Below, one piece after another: positions 27,199 through 34,875 of a stretch of DNA of 64,000 nucleotides; the stretch's first letter is position 1; every line of letters starts with the position of its first letter. This DNA is from Segatella copri (GTDB lineage: Bacteria > Bacteroidota > Bacteroidia > Bacteroidales > Bacteroidaceae). A program made the translations under genes and the position numbers. Where the stretch lies: NCBI RefSeq assembly GCF_019127135.1, contig NZ_JAHOEA010000001.1, forward strand, positions 109,444 through 173,443, in the 5' to 3' direction. The notes under the pieces are model-generated. The model was given only the letters and a program-made list of their open reading frames with translations. It did no database searches and had not been told where the DNA came from.

Positions 27199-28278
27199 AT
27201 GAAAAGTAACAGTAAGCTGAAAATAGTGTGGATGGTATGTGGGGTAGCAATCGTATTGTTGTTCTGCACGCAGGCATATTGGCTCCATCTTCAATGTCAA
27301 TATAGCTTAGACCAGCAGGTAGAGCAATTCAAAAAGGATTGTGATGAGGTGTTAGCGCAAGATTTGAAGAATAGAAAAAAGTTACAGGAAAATTCATCTA
27401 CGAAAGGTAGAAGAGATACGGTTATGCTTAAGATAGAATCTGAATATGATATGAAGAAGGGATGTAGCCGTACAACGCTTTCTTTTTGGAACAATCATCG
27501 CTTTCTTGTCCGTTTGAATGATCCTGATCTTACGGGTGATGATGCTTATCTCATCATTAGCAGATATCTGGCTTATATAGGTAAGCATCCCTCGTTGGCT
27601 TCTTATCAAAGATTACTGGATGATAAGGGATATGGGAAGATATCCTCTTTTCGACATCTGGATTACAAGACCGTCTTCCTGAATACAAAATATGATGTCG
27701 AAGGCAGATGGTCACGTGTGGTGACTGTGAAGTATCAGACGAACCCAATGTTTCGCCAAGGTATTTCTTTTCAGGTGCTCATTCCTGTTACTCGAACGCT
27801 CAAAGCCATGATGTGGCAATTGATAGGAAGCATCTTTCTCTTTTTCATATTGATAGGATGTCTGTATTATCTGGTTAAGACCATAGTCTTCCAGAAACGC
27901 ATTGATGGCATTCGCCATGAGTTCCTGAAGAATATGATTTATGAGTTGAAGCAACCGAAAGAAGACGACAAAGGTGAAGAATCTGCTGTTTTTATCGGTT
28001 CCATTGCTTTCTACTATGCGCAGAATGAACTGCTATGTGGTAATTCCAGAGTAGTCATCACATCTCGTCAAGCTGAAATTCTGAAGCTTCTTGCCGAGAA
28101 CCAGAACCAGCTTGTAGAGCGGGATTTCATACTGAATGAAGTCTGGGGGGATGACTCATACTCCAATTCCCTTGCCCTGAACGTGCAGATTACCTATCTT
28201 CGACGTGCATTGAACCTGGATGAAAAGGTAAGCATCGAAGCTGTCATCAAGAAGGGATATATCCTGCGAACCTGTTGA
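27199..28278 (+). CDS. Membrane-anchored winged-helix transcription regulator
   Basis: Regulator of 359 residues: an N-terminal transmembrane helix (about 9-27), a periplasmic sensor part (about 28-203), a second helix (about 206-228, SIFLFFILIGCLYYLV), and a C-terminal OmpR/PhoB-type winged helix (about 264-359; ITSRQAEILKLLAEN, NVQITYLRRAL, KKGYILR). This looks like a histidine-kinase sensor whose kinase is replaced by a DNA-binding domain. Domain order is the reverse of ToxR/CadC. An upstream in-frame ATG (27139) lies before the -7 box at 27164, so 27199 is preferred. Being divergent from the GLPGLI/barrel pair, it probably controls that pair. Confidence 0.85.
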   Translation: MKSNSKLKIVWMVCGVAIVLLFCTQAYWLHLQCQYSLDQQVEQFKKDCDEVLAQDLKNRKKLQENSSTKGRRDTVMLKIESEYDMKKGCSRTTLSFWNNHRFLVRLNDPDLTGDDAYLIISRYLAYIGKHPSLASYQRLLDDKGYGKISSFRHLDYKTVFLNTKYDVEGRWSRVVTVKYQTNPMFRQGISFQVLIPVTRTLKAMMWQLIGSIFLFFILIGCLYYLVKTIVFQKRIDGIRHEFLKNMIYELKQPKEDDKGEESAVFIGSIAFYYAQNELLCGNSRVVITSRQAEILKLLAENQNQLVERDFILNEVWGDDSYSNSLALNVQITYLRRALNLDEKVSIEAVIKKGYILRTC

Positions 28279-28335
28279 TCTTGTAATCAACTCTCATCTT
28301 TTTAGAAAGGTGGAAGTTTTTTTATCTTAATTTAT

Positions 28336-28366
28336 TTTGTCCTTCACCTATTTTGTTGTAACTTTG
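28336..28366 (+). promoter_or_regulatory. gpmI promoter
   Basis: TTTG (28336-28339) and TAACTTTG (28359-28366) are spaced by 19 bp, close to the Bacteroidota consensus. Confidence 0.75.
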
Positions 28367-28403
28367 CACACTGAAATTCGAATTTAAATTATTTTATGTA
28401 ATT

Positions 28404-29927
28404 ATGGCAAAAAAAGCTCTTTTAATGATTCTCGACGGATGGGGAATCGGTAAGCATGATAAGGGTGATGTTATCTTCAAGACTCCAACTCCTTATCTCG
28501 ATTATTTGACAGCAGTTTCAGCACATTCTACTCTCCAGACTTGTGGAGAGGACGTTGGTCTTCCTAACGGTCAGATGGGTAACTCTGAGGTAGGTCACCT
28601 CAATATTGGTGCTGGTCGTGTGGTATATCAGGACCTCGTTAAGATCAACAAGGCTTGTGAGAGCGGTGACATCTTGAAGAATCAGGAGATCATCAACGCT
28701 TACAGCTATGCTCAGAAGACAGGTAAGAAGCTCCATTTGATGGGCTTGACTTCTACCGGTGGTGTTCACTCTTCTTTGGATCACCTCTTCAAGTTGATTG
28801 AGATTGGTAAGGAATATGGTTTGAAGGAAACATACGTTCACTGCTTCATGGATGGTCGTGATACAGACCCTAAGAGCGGTAAGGGCTTCATCGAGGAGGT
28901 TCAGGCTTGCTGCGACAAGAATGGTGCACACATCGCAAGCATCGTGGGTCGTTTCTATGCTATGGACCGTGACAAGCGCTGGAACCGTGTAAAGGAAGCA
29001 TACGACTTGCTCGTTGAGGGTAAGGGTAAGCAGGCTGACGATATGGTGAAGGCAATGCAGGAGAGCTACGATGAGGACGTAACAGACGAGTTCATCAAGC
29101 CAATCAATAACTCAAAGGTTGACGGTACTATCCAGGAGGGTGATGTTGTTATCTTCATCAACTACCGTAACGACCGTGCCAAGGAGTTGACACAGGTATT
29201 GACTCAGCAGGATATGCCAGAGGAAGGCATGCACACCATCAAGGACTTGCAGTACTACTGCATGACTCCATACGATGCAAGCTTCCAGGGCGTTCACATC
29301 CTCTTCCCTAAGGAGAACGTAATGAATACCCTCGGTGAGTACTTGAGCGCACAGGGCAAGAAGCAGCTCCACACTGCAGAGACTGAGAAGTATGCTCACG
29401 TAACATTCTTCTTCAATGGTGGTCGTGAGACTCCATACGAGGGCGAAGACCGTATCCTGGTTCCTTCTCCAAAGGTAGCTACATACGACTTGAAGCCAGA
29501 GATGAGCGCTTACGAGGTAAAGGATAAGTTGGTTGGTGCTATCAACACTCAGGAGTACGACTTCATCGTTGTAAACTTCGCTAATGGTGATATGGTAGGT
29601 CACACTGGTATCTACAACGCTATCGCTAAGGCTGTTCACGCTGTTGACAACTGTGTAAAGGACGTTATCGAGGCTGCCAAGGCTAACGATTATGAGGCTA
29701 TCATCATCGCTGACCACGGTAATGCAGACCACGCTATCAACGAGGACGGAACACCAAACACCGCTCACTCTTTGAACCCAGTTCCATTCATCTACGTAAC
29801 TGACAACAACTCAGCTACCGTTAAGGATGGTCGTTTGGCAGATGTTGCTCCTTCTATCCTCCATATCATGGGCTTGGAGAAGCCTGCAGATATGACAGGT
29901 GAGAACTTGATTTCTGACAACAAGTAA
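28404..29927 (+). CDS. gpmI: 2,3-bisphosphoglycerate-independent phosphoglycerate mutase
   Basis: Glycolytic and gluconeogenic enzyme that interconverts 3- and 2-phosphoglycerate in the cytoplasm with two Mn ions. It has 507 residues, normal for the family. Visible motifs are the metal-binding Asp in ILDGWGIG, the phosphorylated Ser in [13 protein letters not shown] (near 60), [19 protein letters not shown], and the second metal cluster [13 protein letters not shown] and IADHGNADH. Codon choice differs from the neighbours (frequent GGT, GAG, AAC, few TTA), in line with high expression. A perfect 40-bp palindrome follows the stop codon. Confidence 0.98.
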   Translation: MAKKALLMILDGWGIGKHDKGDVIFKTPTPYLDYLTAVSAHSTLQTCGEDVGLPNGQMGNSEVGHLNIGAGRVVYQDLVKINKACESGDILKNQEIINAYSYAQKTGKKLHLMGLTSTGGVHSSLDHLFKLIEIGKEYGLKETYVHCFMDGRDTDPKSGKGFIEEVQACCDKNGAHIASIVGRFYAMDRDKRWNRVKEAYDLLVEGKGKQADDMVKAMQESYDEDVTDEFIKPINNSKVDGTIQEGDVVIFINYRNDRAKELTQVLTQQDMPEEGMHTIKDLQYYCMTPYDASFQGVHILFPKENVMNTLGEYLSAQGKKQLHTAETEKYAHVTFFFNGGRETPYEGEDRILVPSPKVATYDLKPEMSAYEVKDKLVGAINTQEYDFIVVNFANGDMVGHTGIYNAIAKAVHAVDNCVKDVIEAAKANDYEAIIIADHGNADHAINEDGTPNTAHSLNPVPFIYVTDNNSATVKDGRLADVAPSILHIMGLEKPADMTGENLISDNK

Positions 29928-29950
29928 AAACGATTTTATATACCTCAAAA

Positions 29951-30012
29951 AAGTATCCTAAGATACTTGGCCAAGTATCTTAGGATACTTGCATAAGTAT
30001 CTTAAGATACTT
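29951..30012. repeat. Perfect 40-bp palindrome followed by an 18-bp palindrome
   Basis: 29951-29970 is the exact reverse complement of 29971-29990 (centre GGCC). AAGTATCTTAAGATACTT at 29995-30012 is itself a perfect palindrome of the same family. The three half-related units are built on AAGTATCyTAAGATACTT. It lies between gpmI (stop 29927) and ung (start 30030) and could act as terminator or protein-binding site. Confidence 0.9.
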
Positions 30013-30029
30013 TTGAATTTATATTAAGC

Positions 30030-30695
30030 ATGAACGTAAAGATAGAAGAAAGTTGGAGACAGCATATAGGAGAAGAGTTCGACAAGCAGTATTTTGTTGA
30101 CCTCACAAACTTCGTGAAAGAGGAATACCTGCGTACGCCCTGTTATCCTCCGGGTCGCTTGATTTTCAATGCCTTCAATCTCTGTCCTTTTGATGATGTA
30201 AAGGTAGTGATTATCGGACAGGATCCATACCATGAGCCGGGTCAGGCGATGGGACTGAGTTTCTCTGTGCCGGACGGAATCACTTTCCCACCATCATTGA
30301 TTAATATATTCAAGGAGATTCAGATGGATCTCGGCACTCCGATGCCAGCCACGGGCGATTTGACCCGCTGGGCAAAGCAGGGAGTATTGTTGCTCAACGC
30401 CACCCTTACCGTTCGTGCCCATCAGGCTGCGAGTCATCAGCGCAAAGGCTGGGAGGAGTTTACCGATGCTGCCATCAAGGCGCTCAGCAAGGATAAGGAA
30501 CACCTGGTGTTTATCCTTTGGGGCGGTTATGCCCGAAGCAAGGCGAAGCTCATCGATACGAGCAAGCACCTGATATTAGAGAGCGTGCATCCTTCGCCAT
30601 TATCAGCCAACAGAGGCGGCTGGTTTGGCAATCATCATTTCTCCCGCTGCAATGCATATCTGCAGCAGAACGGAATTACGCCTATCCAATGGTAG
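30030..30695 (+). CDS. ung: Uracil-DNA glycosylase (family 1)
   Basis: Removes uracil from DNA as the first step of base excision repair. It has 221 residues. Motif A is VIIGQDPYHEPGQA with the water-activating Asp near 66, the Ung-type LLLNATLTVR follows, and the Leu-loop motif is HPSPLSANRGG near 188, so all active-site parts are present. Start ATG at 30030 gives the standard N terminus. It lies 17 bp behind the palindrome block after gpmI, so either that block is transcribed or a promoter is hidden in it. Confidence 0.97.
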   Translation: MNVKIEESWRQHIGEEFDKQYFVDLTNFVKEEYLRTPCYPPGRLIFNAFNLCPFDDVKVVIIGQDPYHEPGQAMGLSFSVPDGITFPPSLINIFKEIQMDLGTPMPATGDLTRWAKQGVLLLNATLTVRAHQAASHQRKGWEEFTDAAIKALSKDKEHLVFILWGGYARSKAKLIDTSKHLILESVHPSPLSANRGGWFGNHHFSRCNAYLQQNGITPIQW

Positions 30696-30714
30696 GTACA
30701 CCTATTTTTATATA

Positions 30715-30738
30715 TAGCTATCCACTCATGGGTAGCTA
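30715..30738. repeat. Small hairpin between ung and the DUF3109 gene
   Basis: TAGCTATCC (30715-30723) and GGGTAGCTA (30730-30738) form a 9-bp stem with one mismatch (A-G, or T-G on the other strand), followed by CTTATTTTT. A weak terminator at most. Confidence 0.45.
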
Positions 30739-30788
30739 TCCTTATTTTTATTATACACTCAAAGAAATTTATTCATCTCAAAAACATT

Positions 30789-31424
30789 ATGAAGAAAGAC
30801 GAACTGCGTATTCTGCAGGTGGGCAACGTATTGGTTTCACCTGATATTATCACCGAAAAATTCTGTTGCGACCTTGATGCCTGCACGGGCGAGTGCTGCA
30901 TCGAAGGGGATGCGGGAGCTCCTGTTACCTTGGATGAGATTATGGAGATTGAGAATGCGCTGGATGTAGTTTGGGATGATCTCTCGGCATCTGCCCAGGC
31001 TATCATTGATAAGCAGGGTGTGGCTTATACCGATATTGAAGGCGATTTGGTGACGAGCATTGTGAATGGTAAGGATTGTGTGTTTACCTGCTATCAGGAC
31101 TTGAAAGATTTAGGCGATGGGCATACGATTCCTAACTGTTGTCTCTGTGCCTTAGAACGTGCTTATCGCGAAGGTAAGTCGAAGTTCAAGAAGCCTATCT
31201 CCTGTGCCTTGTATCCTATCCGTGCCAAGGATTTCGGCAACGAGGTGTATGGCATCAACTATAACAAATGGCGTATCTGCAAGGATGCCATCAAGAAAGG
31301 AGAGGAGTTGAATCTTCCGGTTTATAAGTTCTTGGAGGGTCCGTTGGTAGAGAAATTCGGCAAGGAATGGTATGATGAGCTTTGCGAAGTGGCAGAGCAA
31401 GTGCTTGCGGAATTGGAAGACTAA
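30789..31424 (+). CDS. DUF3109 family Cys-rich protein
   Basis: Unstudied cytoplasmic protein of 211 residues with 12 cysteines. Clusters are C26-C27, C32, C36-C37 (FCCDLDACTGECC), C97 and C101, C117-C118-C120 (NCCLC), C139 and C164. The spacing resembles that of metal- or Fe-S-cluster-binding zinc-finger-like families such as YkgJ/UPF0153, so metal binding is likely but unproven. It has no signal peptide or membrane segment. It lies 93 bp after ung and is followed by a terminator. A link to DNA repair is only positional. Confidence 0.8.
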   Translation: MKKDELRILQVGNVLVSPDIITEKFCCDLDACTGECCIEGDAGAPVTLDEIMEIENALDVVWDDLSASAQAIIDKQGVAYTDIEGDLVTSIVNGKDCVFTCYQDLKDLGDGHTIPNCCLCALERAYREGKSKFKKPISCALYPIRAKDFGNEVYGINYNKWRICKDAIKKGEELNLPVYKFLEGPLVEKFGKEWYDELCEVAEQVLAELED

Positions 31425-31434
31425 ATTCTGTTAG

Positions 31435-31470
31435 AGACTTTGGAAGATAATAGTTCCGAAGTCTTTTTTG
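31435..31470 (+). terminator. Terminator after the DUF3109 gene
   Basis: AGACTTTGGAA (31435-31445) and TTCCGAAGTCT (31454-31464) pair with one G-U, followed by TTTTT. Confidence 0.88.
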
Positions 31471-31482
31471 TTTTATAAAAAA

Positions 31483-31522
31483 AGAGATTTCGAAACGCTG
31501 TTGAGCTTATTCCGAAATCTCT
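31483..31522 (-). terminator. Terminator of the GH95 unit, overlapping the gene end
   Basis: AGAGATTTCG (31483-31492) and CGAAATCTCT (31513-31522) pair perfectly. On the minus strand a T-rich stretch follows. One arm lies inside the last codons of the gene ending at 31507. Confidence 0.75.
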
Positions 31523-32400
31523 AATCCTTCTATATTTGTGATATTACTTCTTCTGAAGCCTTTATCCCAAGTTATCATGAAATCTTTTTGTTGTTCAGCA
31601 TGGAAACGGTAATAGGCTTGCTCGTCCATTTCGCCACTGCATACATATTGGTTTCCGTTAATATGAAGTGTTGTTCCTTTGCTGGCATTGCGTATCGTGA
31701 GCCGGATGGTTCCACGGAACGGACGTCCGAAGTCTATACGGCATCCCTGATGATCGAATTCCTCCTCGTATGGTTCTAATACCATTTGAAGTTTGTTCTG
31801 GGTGAGGTATGGCAGCTGGTCTACAAAGATATAGTTTACCGTATCATTGAAGGCACCTGTCGGATGAACCCATCCTGAAGATTGGTATTCTGCCGATTTC
31901 CACTCTGTAGTGTATATTCTATTATCAAAGTGTTCTTTTTCGTTGTAACTGCACCCCTTCAACGGTTTGCACCACCATGTTTCGTCTGCTTTATGATAAA
32001 AAGGAACAGAGTCAGTATACCAGCCATAAAATTCCAATGACAGTTGTTTGCTTTTGCTTCTTGTTCTTCCTGGTGCATACCAGACTGCGATGATATTCTC
32101 TCCCTTTTTCAGATATCTGGAGATATCTGTAGATTGCATCAGAAGGATGCTGTCTCTGGCTCCTTCGTTGAAAATGCTTGGCGTAACATTTCTTTCGTTG
32201 ATGTATAGACGGGTATTTCCTCCACTTGCCATGCTTATCTCAGCCTTTAAAGGCTTTTGGTCAAGATGATAGATTTTCCTGTATAATATCTCAGAAGAAT
32301 CGTTGGGGAATGGGTATGATACCCAATGGGTACCGAATTCCTGTGCATAGGAATTCAGTACCCAGAGAGTTGTAAAGATGAGAATTGTAAAATATCTCAT
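31507..32400 (-). CDS. Exported protein resembling the N-terminal domains of GH78 alpha-L-rhamnosidases
   Basis: Protein of 297 residues with a signal peptide ending near SYAQ. The body looks like carbohydrate-binding beta-sandwich domains: RLYINERNVTPSIFNEGARDSILLMQSTDISRYLKKGEN (given in part) and GRPFRGTIRLTIRN match the pattern of the rhamnosidase N-terminal and concanavalin-like domains. There is no catalytic (alpha/alpha)6 barrel, so it is either a stand-alone binding protein or a relic of a larger enzyme. It is the second gene after the GH95 fucosidase (14-bp gap), so both act on the same substrate, probably a fucosylated or galactosylated plant or host glycan. Family call is tentative. 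Confidence 0.5.
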   Translation of the reverse strand: MRYFTILIFTTLWVLNSYAQEFGTHWVSYPFPNDSSEILYRKIYHLDQKPLKAEISMASGGNTRLYINERNVTPSIFNEGARDSILLMQSTDISRYLKKGENIIAVWYAPGRTRSKSKQLSLEFYGWYTDSVPFYHKADETWWCKPLKGCSYNEKEHFDNRIYTTEWKSAEYQSSGWVHPTGAFNDTVNYIFVDQLPYLTQNKLQMVLEPYEEEFDHQGCRIDFGRPFRGTIRLTIRNASKGTTLHINGNQYVCSGEMDEQAYYRFHAEQQKDFMITWDKGFRRSNITNIEGLEISE

Positions 32401-32414
32401 AGATGATGATTTGT

Positions 32415-34787
32415 CTATTTTATGAGTTTTGTTTCGCCAGCCTTGAAACTTAATGCTTTCAGCTTACCATTATACTTGACGGTCAGCTTACCGGCATTCT
32501 TGCTGGTGATGGAAACTTTGCTGACTTTTCCATTGTTCCATACGAGATCAATCTCGTAGTTTCCTCGCGCTTTGATACCCTTAATTTCGCCTGCTGGCCA
32601 TTCTTTAGGTAGAGCAGGAAGAAGATGCATAGTCTCGCCATCGCATTGCATCAGCATCTCACATACACCTGCTGTGCCTCCGAAGTTGCCATCAATCTGG
32701 AATGGTGGGTGAGCATCGAAGAGATTTGGATAGGTTCCTCCTGAAGGGCGATTCTTCGGATTGTTGTAATTGCCCGGATGTACATAGTTAAGCAATTTCC
32801 TGATCATAGAATATGACTTGTCTGCTCTGTGCAGGCGAGCCCATAAACTGATGCGCCATCCTGTGCTCCAACCGGTAGAGAAGTCTCCTTTTATCTCAAG
32901 AGTCTTGGCAGCAGCTGCAGCTAAATCAGGAGTCTTATCTAATGAAATCTGATAGAATGGGTGTAAACCGAGAAGGTGTGACTGGTGGCGATGATGCCAA
33001 TCCTGGTCTTCCCAATCGTAATACCATTCCTGCAGGTTGCCTCGCTTTCCTATCTGATAAGGGTGGAGACGATTGCTTGCATCCTGTAACTTTGCCTGAT
33101 AATCTTGATCAATACCGAGGATCTGAGCACCTTTGAGTGTGTTTTTAAACAATTCTCTCAAGATGGCAAGATCGGCGGTACCTCCATAGAAACTGCAGCC
33201 TTGATAGCCCTTGTCGGTGATATATTCTGCCTCTGGTGAAGTGCAAGGGGCAGTAATCAGTTCGCCCGGCTTCTTTGGGTTCTCTATCATCCAGTCAAGC
33301 ATGAAGTCTGCTGCACCTTTCATCAATGGATAGGCTGTCTTGCGCAGATATTCCTTATCGCGGGTGTAATCGTAGTGATCCCATAAGGTTTGTACAAGCC
33401 AGGCACCTCCCATGTTCCAGTTACTCCACTTAGGACTTTCTTTCTTGGTTCCAACAGGGTTTGTCATCGCCCATGCATCAGTGTTGTGTCCACCGCACCA
33501 GCCATTCTCAATTCCATAATAGTGCTTTGCTGTATATTTTCCTGTTACAGACATGGCTTTCACCAGTCCGTCTACAGGCATTACTAGTTCAGACATATTG
33601 GTAACTTCTGCTGGCCAATAGTTTTCTTCCAGGTTGATGTTGATGGTGTAGTTTCCACGCCAAGGAGATTTTCGTGCCGGAGCCCAAAGACCCTGAAGAT
33701 TGGCCGGAATGCCGGGAGTTCTCGAACAGCTGATCAGAAGATATCTTCCATATTGGAAGTATAGCATTTCCAGGTAAGGGTTTTGCTCTTCTTTCTCTGT
33801 GTAATCAAAGAGTTGCTGGTCGGTGGTTCGTCTGTTGTCGAACTTAGCTCCCTTGAGTGCAAACTTGGCACGGTTGAAGATGTTCTGATAGTCGGTTATA
33901 TGACGCTGTTTTAACTCTGGGTAGGTATAGTTGACCAAGTGCCAGGCATTGTCGTTAACCTTTTCAATATATGGAGCCCCTTCTTTTACAGGATGCTTGT
34001 CGAATCCGTTGTAGCTGGTTTCATTCACTAAATAGATAACCGCTTCGCTTACGTCCTGCAGATGGAGAGTAGAATCTGAGGCTGTAATGGTTCCGTCCTG
34101 GTTCTTGATGCTGAGGATGGAACAGAAGTGGGTACTGTTCTCAGGCTTTCCCATAGCATGCCCCGTGATGGTGAGCTGCTTATTGGAAGCTTTTACCTGA
34201 TGAGGAATCAGAGAGGTGAGAGATATATCGCAGTTGATGGCTTTCTTCTGGGAAGCTGTTAGGCGAATAGCAATCATCTTGTCCGGATGTGATGCGAAAT
34301 ACTCTCGCTGGTATTTTATTCCCCCTCTTGTATAACTCAATGCCGCCATAGCGTTGTCAAGGCTCAATTCGCGCTTGTAGTTGCTGAATTGTCCTTTATT
34401 TGCATCTTTGATATTGATGATGGCAAGTGGCTGATAATATTCTGAATTGTGTCCTTGTACATGCAGTTGTAGAGAATCGGCTGCCTTGTAATCTTCTTTG
34501 AACAGAGCCTCGCGAATCTTAGGTATCCATTTGTAGGCATCCCCTCCTTCCTCGCGATTGACAGGCTTTCCTGTCCACAAGGTGATGTCGTTGAGATAGA
34601 TAGAGTCATTGTTGGCTCCACCATAAATCAAGGCACCTAACTTGCCGTTACCGATAGGTAGCGATTCTTCAAAGGCTGTAGCCGGCTTATTGTACCAAAG
34701 CTTCAGCGGTGGAATATTACTCTTCGGGGCAGCCTGAAGTGTGCCTGCTGCAGAGAGTAATAGGCAAGAGATAAGTAAATGTTTCAT
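32415..34787 (-). CDS. GH95 alpha-L-fucosidase / alpha-L-galactosidase
   Basis: Inverting glycosidase of 790 residues with a signal peptide ending near LQAAP. The GH95 opening LWYNKPATAFEESLPIGNGKLG is visible (first residues given only in part), then the barrel region with NINLEENYWPAEVTNMSEL carrying the catalytic Asn pair, the acid Glu in TSPEAEY, and the Asp in FQIDGNFGGTAG. All catalytic positions seem intact. Its stop is 14 bp from the start of the downstream GH78-N-like gene. Fucose versus L-galactose preference cannot be read from the sequence by eye. It may serve xyloglucan side chains or host glycans. Confidence 0.93.
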   Translation of the reverse strand: MKHLLISCLLLSAAGTLQAAPKSNIPPLKLWYNKPATAFEESLPIGNGKLGALIYGGANNDSIYLNDITLWTGKPVNREEGGDAYKWIPKIREALFKEDYKAADSLQLHVQGHNSEYYQPLAIINIKDANKGQFSNYKRELSLDNAMAALSYTRGGIKYQREYFASHPDKMIAIRLTASQKKAINCDISLTSLIPHQVKASNKQLTITGHAMGKPENSTHFCSILSIKNQDGTITASDSTLHLQDVSEAVIYLVNETSYNGFDKHPVKEGAPYIEKVNDNAWHLVNYTYPELKQRHITDYQNIFNRAKFALKGAKFDNRRTTDQQLFDYTEKEEQNPYLEMLYFQYGRYLLISCSRTPGIPANLQGLWAPARKSPWRGNYTININLEENYWPAEVTNMSELVMPVDGLVKAMSVTGKYTAKHYYGIENGWCGGHNTDAWAMTNPVGTKKESPKWSNWNMGGAWLVQTLWDHYDYTRDKEYLRKTAYPLMKGAADFMLDWMIENPKKPGELITAPCTSPEAEYITDKGYQGCSFYGGTADLAILRELFKNTLKGAQILGIDQDYQAKLQDASNRLHPYQIGKRGNLQEWYYDWEDQDWHHRHQSHLLGLHPFYQISLDKTPDLAAAAAKTLEIKGDFSTGWSTGWRISLWARLHRADKSYSMIRKLLNYVHPGNYNNPKNRPSGGTYPNLFDAHPPFQIDGNFGGTAGVCEMLMQCDGETMHLLPALPKEWPAGEIKGIKARGNYEIDLVWNNGKVSKVSITSKNAGKLTVKYNGKLKALSFKAGETKLIK

Positions 34788-34818
34788 AAGTTGGTTTGTT
34801 GGGTTTTATACAAGCAGA

Positions 34819-34850
34819 GGCTGTGTCATTTGTAGGTAAATGGCACAGCC
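34819..34850 (-). terminator. Hairpin after gyrB, possible terminator
   Basis: GGCTGTGTCATTT (34819-34831) and AAATGGCACAGCC (34838-34850) form a 13-bp stem with one G-U pair. The T-run on the minus strand is weak. Confidence 0.6.
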
Positions 34851-34875
34851 CCTTATGTAAATTAGTTGAATTGTC

